A stretch of DNA of 64,000 bases from positions 1,798,001-1,862,000 of the forward strand of contig JARWMV010000232.1 of NCBI GenBank assembly GCA_030998015.1, read 5' to 3'. This DNA comes from Ceratorhiza oryzae-sativae. Its lineage: Eukaryota > Basidiomycota > Agaricomycetes > Cantharellales > Ceratobasidiaceae. The notes under the pieces are model-generated. The model was not told where the DNA came from. It saw nothing but the letters and a program-made list of their open reading frames with translations, and ran no database searches. This document shows, one piece after another, positions 58,539 through 64,000 of the stretch; position 1 is the first letter of the stretch, and every line of letters begins with the position of its first letter. The translations under genes and the position numbers were made by a program.

Positions 58539-58810
58539 TCTATAAACTCAATTCTAGCTCTTGGGCGTATGTAGAAGTCAAAGTGATAGACGAGGCACAG
58601 ATAAGGACCAGTGGCACAGTAGAAGGAAGTAAGCGCCGAGCCAGCTGTTGTGATCGACGCACGTGACCACGAGCCTCTTCTCGGCGCTCAGCTGTTCTCG
58701 GTTCCATCAGCTCCTCTTCCTCCACAACTGGTCAGTCAGCCACCTAGGGATATCTCTACTTTAACCTTGGTTAAAAGATCAACGCTTCTAGAACACAATC
58801 GCCTTGAACT

Positions 58811-59534
58811 ATGAGTCTGCCACGTTCGCAGTACGACCCTCGTCGTGTTTGCGTTATTCCCTTCCCCACGCTACCTTTCATGAAGCACAAGCGAGCTGTT
58901 GGAGTCTACCTTGCCGGAGCCTTGGTGGGTAAAACTTGGATTAATTTAGGACGCTTAGCACTGAACTTCTGTGCAGTTTGCGTTTGCCCACTGGATGTTC
59001 CTTGATGCTTGCATTCTATCGGCACATGCACACCCACCCGCCGATTCGCCATATGACTCTGTCCCAGTTCACGTCACGTTCACGGGTGGGTGGGGGTTTT
59101 TTTTACACATTTACGCAGATCACTCATTGTTCCCTTTATTTGTAAGACTGGATCCCAGGAATATGCTCTACCCTAGGCATGCTTATCGTAAACCTCATTA
59201 ACAAAGAACACCTTACCGGTGAAGGGTTCGCTTCGGGTGACAGCTACGTTCGACGGGCCCGTATATTCCTCTTCATGGGTTTTGCCCTGATGGCCGGTGG
59301 GCTCGCAGGCAGCGTGGTGCGTACCACGAGACAGCGGTTCCGCAGCGTTGGCCACTCACCTCCCCACCTCAGACAATCCTAATTCTGAAGTATATTCTCA
59401 ATGAATATGGCGAAACCTACAACTACTATGGTTACGCAAATGTGGCTCAAAATGTCGCAATCATGCTGTCGGCCGTGGTGCTCTGGCTAGCCCAGAACTC
59501 ACAAAACGAATATGAGTACAACCTTACCCTGTGA
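58811..59534 (+). CDS. VPS68: Vps68/TMEM50 family membrane protein
   Basis: Four-helix membrane protein of the UPF0220 family. ATG 58811 gives a short hydrophilic N-terminus (MSLPRSQYDPRRVCVIPFPT). Helix 1 lies in AVGVYLAGALFAFAHWMFLD across an intron, helix 2 in DWIPGICSTLGMLIVNLINK, helix 3 in IFLFMGFALMAGGLAGSV, and helix 4 in YYGYANVAQNVAIMLSAVVLWLAQN (in part). It ends NEYEYNLTL at TGA 59532-59534. Four exons with GT-AG introns. Yeast Vps68 works with Vps55 in transport from late endosome to vacuole. About 180 residues, as expected. Confidence 0.88.
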
Positions 59535-59709
59535 GCGATTGGATGGGGTGGTTCCTTCCCATGCGGTTTGAGATGTACGTTATCTTCGGGTGTGTCAATC
59601 AACCAACGGAGCCTTGAGAAGGACATTTCATGATTCAGTGTCAATATACAAGTTCTGATGCAACTATTTTAAGAACCCTGTGACTTCAATACAGATCTAG
59701 GATAGTCTA

Positions 59710-61964
59710 CTACATTCGCTCCAATGGGCGAATGCTTAATAAACGCATAGAAGCTCCCAGGACGTCCCGAGCGCACAGTAGCAGAAATAGCCGAGCCCGC
59801 GCCGTCTCGACCTGATCGGCAGGCAGCCCCTTGACTTGTAGCACGTCCCACGCGCTAGAAATCGCATGGGATAAGCGCATGGCGAATGTCACCACACCAC
59901 TTGGCTCATTCTTCTCGCAAGCGACCCGGACCACGTCCGGGTATGAAGCCAGCAGGAAGACAACGTCACGGGCTTGTGGTTCAGTCAAGAGGTCTGTCTG
60001 GATTTTTTCAGCTGCTGGGAGTGGGAGCAGCTCTGGGTTCTTTCGTGAGATAGAAGAAAGCCGCACGTGTGCGTATTGGAGGTATGGGCCTGTATCTCCC
60101 TCAAAACGAAATCATACGAGACCAGTTGAAGCTGTAGTTGTTGATTCTGCGCAGCAGTAAACGTATGGGTCAATCCTGACTCCCATGCGCACGCAACCCG
60201 GACGTACCGCTTCGCAGACATGTCTTGAATTTTGATCGCGGTGATCCCAATCTCTTGTGCGGTAGCCTCCGGATCCTCGATCGCGCTGTACTTCTCTTCA
60301 TTAGTTTTCATTTCTCTTCCATCACAGAGGCCGCTTCGCGAATAACGTCGTCCAAAAAGACAGCTGTGCCTTTCCGCGTGCTCATTCCGAGAACCATTCC
60401 TGCAACACCCGGTTAACCTTTGTAATTCTACCGTCCACATGTGCAGGCGCACCAAAATTAACATGCTCGAGGTTCTTTGCCCACGGGTAACCCAGCAACT
60501 CGACGGTCTTGATGAATTGAGCACAATGGAGATCTTGCTGGGACGCAATAACATAGATCATTTTGTCGAACTTGTATTTTTCGTACCGCTCGACAGCACC
60601 CGCAATGTCTCGGGTGAGGTACAACGAGGTACCATCTAGAACAGGGGTCAGTCACATTCGCGATATGAGTCGAGAGTGTCCACCTTGCTTGCGAATCACG
60701 GCTTTCCCCAACTTGTATTTCTCTAAATCGATTAGCTCGGCCCCTTTGGATTCGGATACAAGACCCATGTCTCGGAGCTTCTGGACTACTTGGTTCAAAG
60801 TGTCCGCCTCAACCTAAGTTGCGATTCAACATGGCAGCTCCCGTTTATTCGATTTGCTCACCATAGACTCTCCCCAGTACTCATCAAATGAAATGTTCAG
60901 TCGAGCGTACTCTTCCTTGTATTTTTCAATCGAGAGATCTCGCCACCTGCGCCAATTTGCAAGCGCAGACTCATCGCCTACACAGTGCTTAGCAGGGTGC
61001 CAAAATAGCCAGCCGTTAGACGCACCGTCCTCCATGCGTTTGAAATAAGCACGGGCAGCATCGTGTACCGATTCATCGTCTTTGGCATCCGCATTGATCT
61101 TTACGTAGACTTCGTAAAGGTGTTTGATCGCGTCGCGGGCGAGAGCCTCTTCGGAACCGTACTTGTTGAATCCAACGGCGATCATTCCAAACTAATTCGA
61201 CCGCGCACGCATGTCGTTTGTCAAGTACTGCACATGCACAAGGCTCGGTCATGATACGCACTTGCTTTCCCCAGTCGCCTAGGTAGTTCATACCGAGAAC
61301 ATCCCATCCGTTGGCCTTGTACAGGTTACACAAGAACCCTCCGATGATTGTTGAACGAAGGTTTCCAACATGGAATTGCTTGGCAATGTTCGGAGACGAG
61401 TATTCTAGGGTAGATTTGTGAATGTAAGTACGTGCAGTGTGCTCTCACATATCTTTACTCGCCTATAATGATCCTCTTGCCCTTTCCTGAAGAGTTCGAC
61501 CCATACTGAGGCGTGCCGTCGGTCGAGTGATTCGTGAGTGCATCAACTTGGGTAAGTACTTTCCTAGTGAGGGTTTCTGTCCTCAATCGGTAGTTTACGA
61601 ACCCGTTCAGCTGAGTTGCTGACTCGATATATTCATCTGCTTGGAACTGCAAATACGTACAGGTTAGCATATCTTGACGAAACAGAAGACAGATACTCAC
61701 CGCATCGACGACTTTCTTTGCCCAGTCGTCCGGTTTGCCCCCTAGACGGAAACGAGCCATGGCGACCGTAAAGTCGACTCCCTTGACGCCATACAAGACT
61801 CCAGGGTAAATTTGCTCGAGCGTCAAATTGGGCAAGGCGCGGTGGATGGAGCACGCGATGCTGGTGCGGAAGGCGTCGAGGGAGGCGATCGAGGGCTCTG
61901 TGCCTGGGATCTGAGGGAGGGCTGAGCTCCCGGGGGCAGGATGGGGTGTAGCTTCAGTAGCCAT
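59710..61964 (-). CDS. Arginyl-tRNA synthetase, class I
   Basis: Charges tRNA-Arg. The ATG at 61964 gives [20 protein letters not shown]; the frame is open further upstream without an ATG (see findings). The N-terminal Add1-like domain ([21 protein letters not shown] region) precedes the HIGH-type signature [20 protein letters not shown]. Others are [48 protein letters not shown] (KMSK-like loop, MSTRKG), [11 protein letters not shown] and the anticodon-binding end, terminating [11 protein letters not shown] at TGA 59710-59712. The frame is broken twice: at AAA 60311-60313 (one base short in [12 protein letters not shown]) and at AAAA on the plus strand 60103-60106 (one base long in [18 protein letters not shown]). 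Both are homopolymers, so sequence error is likely. Confidence 0.92.
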
Positions 61965-62342
61965 TTCAGCGACGAACAATCGGAAGCCGTTGGCAACAGG
62001 TGATTTTCTCAGTCGGAATGAATGCGCACGGACACTATTGGATCTAAGCAGAGACAGGAGCCTAGTGGTACGGAACGCAAATGCCAGGGTGGTCAAGGGC
62101 GATAACCGGGAGTTTTTCAAGGTGGAGAAGATGACTCTGATCGCCCCGAATCAGAGTAAATCTGAGTCACTCCGATAAGATAAGATAAGATCCCAGCGCT
62201 TAGGCCCAGCTGACCAGGATCCGGAATGGTCCAGTCACGTTCCACCCATTAATTCACAATCCCACCTCGGTCTCTGGTTATTCACGTATAAAGGGCGAGC
62301 AGCGGCGTTTCTGCCTTCTTCCCGCTTCTCTCTTTCGATCTC
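61965..62342. promoter_or_regulatory. Divergent promoter with GATA-motif cluster
   Basis: Shared promoter of the ArgRS gene and the dehydrogenase E1 gene. GATAAG occurs three times in tandem with one-base overlaps at 62174-62179, 62179-62184 and 62184-62189, matching the HGATAR site of fungal GATA factors such as the nitrogen regulators AreA/NIT2. The left part also encodes the non-AUG extension of ArgRS described in the findings. Confidence 0.55.
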
Positions 62343-64000
62343 ATGTTGACTGTATCTCGCCGTGCCCGCTACGGGCTCACCTCATTTAAGACTGCTGTTC
62401 TCCGAGCACGCTATCACGACGAGTCGTTTGGATATAGGCAGCCCCGGCCATACACCCTCCCAGACTGTAGGTAGATTCACCCTCCTGCCCGTCGGCGTCT
62501 GAAAAGCTAAAAACCTTAAAAAGATACACCCGCTCAAATCCATAACAGAGCCAAGAACGCGGCATTGCTCCGATACGTAGATTCTGTGAGGATACATGGT
62601 CATAGGCAAGTTGCTCAATTCACTTTTCCATCCGAGCGTGCGACTGACGCGTAGAATCACGTGAAGAGCCGCGTCTATCGACCCGTTGGATTTGCTAGAG
62701 CGCGATGACGTGAACGCGCTCGACCCTACGCGTTATGGTCTGAAAGACGCAAATGCAAAATTTGACATCAACGGTATCATTTGGCATGATCTTGAAAGTC
62801 TTGAAAATCCGTCTTCGACTCCGGTGATGTGGTCGCTCTCTGACATTGTCGACCATTTACGTACAACCTATGTCGGTCGCATTGCGTACGAGTACATGCA
62901 TTCTCCTTCCAAGGCCGAAAGACAATGGTTTTCGCATCTCTTGGAGTCTACTCAGTCACCTGGTCGATATATGCCCGACGATGAGCAGAAACGCAAAATC
63001 TGGGGTTTGCTCGCTCGGAGCGAAACCTGGGACCACTTTTTGCAGCTCAAATTTCCCAACTTGAAACGCTATGGGCTGGAGGGCGCTGAATCTATGCTCT
63101 CCGCGTTGGATTCCTTGTTCCAATCCGCTGCTCAAGGTGTGGATTTTAGCCTTCAAATTTCGAGTTTTATTCATTTATTTTTAGGCGGTGTGTCCAACGT
63201 GGTGCTTTGTATGCCCCATCGCGGACGTCTGTCGCTTCTCACTGATCTATTGCAATATTCTCCGGCTGCGATGTTTCACAAGATTCGTGGAGGAAGTGAA
63301 GTCCCTGCCGAGCTCAATGCTGTAGGGGATGTCATAAGTCACTTGGGTATGACATACAAATTGCGAGGATGAAGCTTGTCATCATTTTTGTCTCAGTGTC
63401 GTGTCCAACTTTGGAATACCCCGGCGCGAAGACCCCAGTGAAAGTAACTATGCTCCAAAACCCTTCCCATTTGGGTGAGTATCATTATAGCTGAATATCT
63501 GGTACAATCGTGATTGAGCGAAACTGGATATCATCCCCAGAGGCCGTTAATCCGTGAGCGATCACACACCGCGCGTATAGATAGTGCTAAACCGAAGAAT
63601 CAACAGCGTCGCAATGGGTCAAGCTAGGGCCAAGCAATACTCGCTTATCAAAGAATCCGGCAATGATTGTATGCTAGGGGACAAAGTTATGTGTGTTCAG
63701 CTCCACGGTGATGCCGCGTTTACGGGGCAAGGCGTCATCATGGAGGGGCTAGGGCTCAGTGAGTCTCCAACTCCGACTTCGATATTGCTTAAGCGCGACC
63801 CTTGCTTCTAGGCAACTTGCCTCATTACACAAGCGGAGGCAGCGTCCATGTTGTGGTGAAGTATGTTGCTTTTCTAACAAGGGACTGATCGACACTGATC
63901 CTTCTCGATAGCAATAAGTGAGCCTTGAGCCTGCTGCGTCTAACCTACCAAACTGAGATGCGATCGAGTATTGGATATACGACTCCGGCCGCAAACGCGC
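62343..64000 (+). CDS. DHTKD1-type 2-oxoacid dehydrogenase E1, 5' part
   Basis: Thiamine-diphosphate E1 component related to DHTKD1 (2-oxoadipate dehydrogenase, lysine/tryptophan breakdown) rather than classical OGDH. ATG 62343 starts a basic presequence (MLTVSRRARYGLTSFKTAVL) followed by YHDESFGYRQPRPYTLPD, as in DHTKD1 proteins; the OGDH DSFLHG segment is absent. LLRYVDSVRIHGHR, FPNLKRYGLEGAESMLSAL, VVLCMPHRGRLSLLTDLLQ and VKVTMLQNPSHLEAVNPVAM follow. VMCVQLHGDAAFTGQG and GGSVHVVVNN end the visible part, all core E1 motifs. The intron at 62606-62666 has a GC donor. The intron near 63362 and two others restore the frame exactly. The gene continues past the right edge. Confidence 0.88.
62606..62666 (+). 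other. GC-AG intron in E1 gene
   Basis: CATAG is followed by GCAAGTTGCT; 61 bp later CACGTGAAG ends the intron. Removal joins VRIHGHR to AASIDPLDLLERD, the expected DHTKD1 sequence. A GACTGAC branch-like site lies inside. Confidence 0.8.

Noticed and set aside
62343..64000. Classical 2-oxoglutarate dehydrogenase (KGD1)
   Set aside because: The OGDH N-terminal DSFLHG segment is missing and the start FGYRQPRPYTLPD matches DHTKD1-type E1 proteins better.

Overview
The window is nuclear DNA of a filamentous basidiomycete, most likely an Agaricomycete. The coding style (many introns of about 45-70 bp, dense genes on both strands) and the protein resemblances recall the Rhizoctonia/Ceratobasidium group; that placement is my impression from the proteins, not a test. 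I see no rRNA, tRNA, CRISPR array or recognisable transposon.

Layout. 1-8278: the 5' part of a disordered/coiled-coil protein gene (minus), then a Nup98-Nup96 polyprotein gene. 8709-12850: mitochondrial DNA polymerase gamma. 13507-18420: a Zn2Cys6 transcription factor and a short-chain dehydrogenase (both minus). 18646-23036: BUB3 and a secreted S41 peptidase. 23259-28206: an unknown membrane protein and an aldo-keto reductase (minus), then lunapark. 28246-34288: a KLHDC4-like Kelch protein (minus), a voltage-gated K+ channel and a small secreted protein. 34690-39303: a large armadillo-like protein and an FMP52/HTATIP2-type reductase. 39636-44556: a secreted double-psi beta-barrel protein, a Ser/Arg-rich unknown and a GH105 glycosidase, fitting plant cell-wall interaction. 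44673-48825: pescadillo (NOP7), a 40-residue lipopeptide mating-pheromone precursor ending in a CaaX box, and a CCDC90/DUF1640 mitochondrial protein. 50151-54489: an adenylation domain fused to a membrane flavoprotein reductase. 55701-64000: enoyl-CoA hydratase, CHY zinc finger, PRKRIP1-like splicing protein, Vps68/TMEM50 protein, arginyl-tRNA synthetase and the 5' part of a DHTKD1-type 2-oxoacid dehydrogenase E1.

Most genes are core housekeeping functions in divergent or convergent pairs with short intergenic spaces. The most notable item is the unadvertised pheromone precursor at 47085-47207. Two window-wide patterns stand out: six introns that appear to use GC rather than GT donors, and at least eight places where a conserved protein continues in another frame with no intron to explain it, mostly at short homopolymers. 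The latter look like indel errors in the assembly and should be resolved before calling any of these genes broken.
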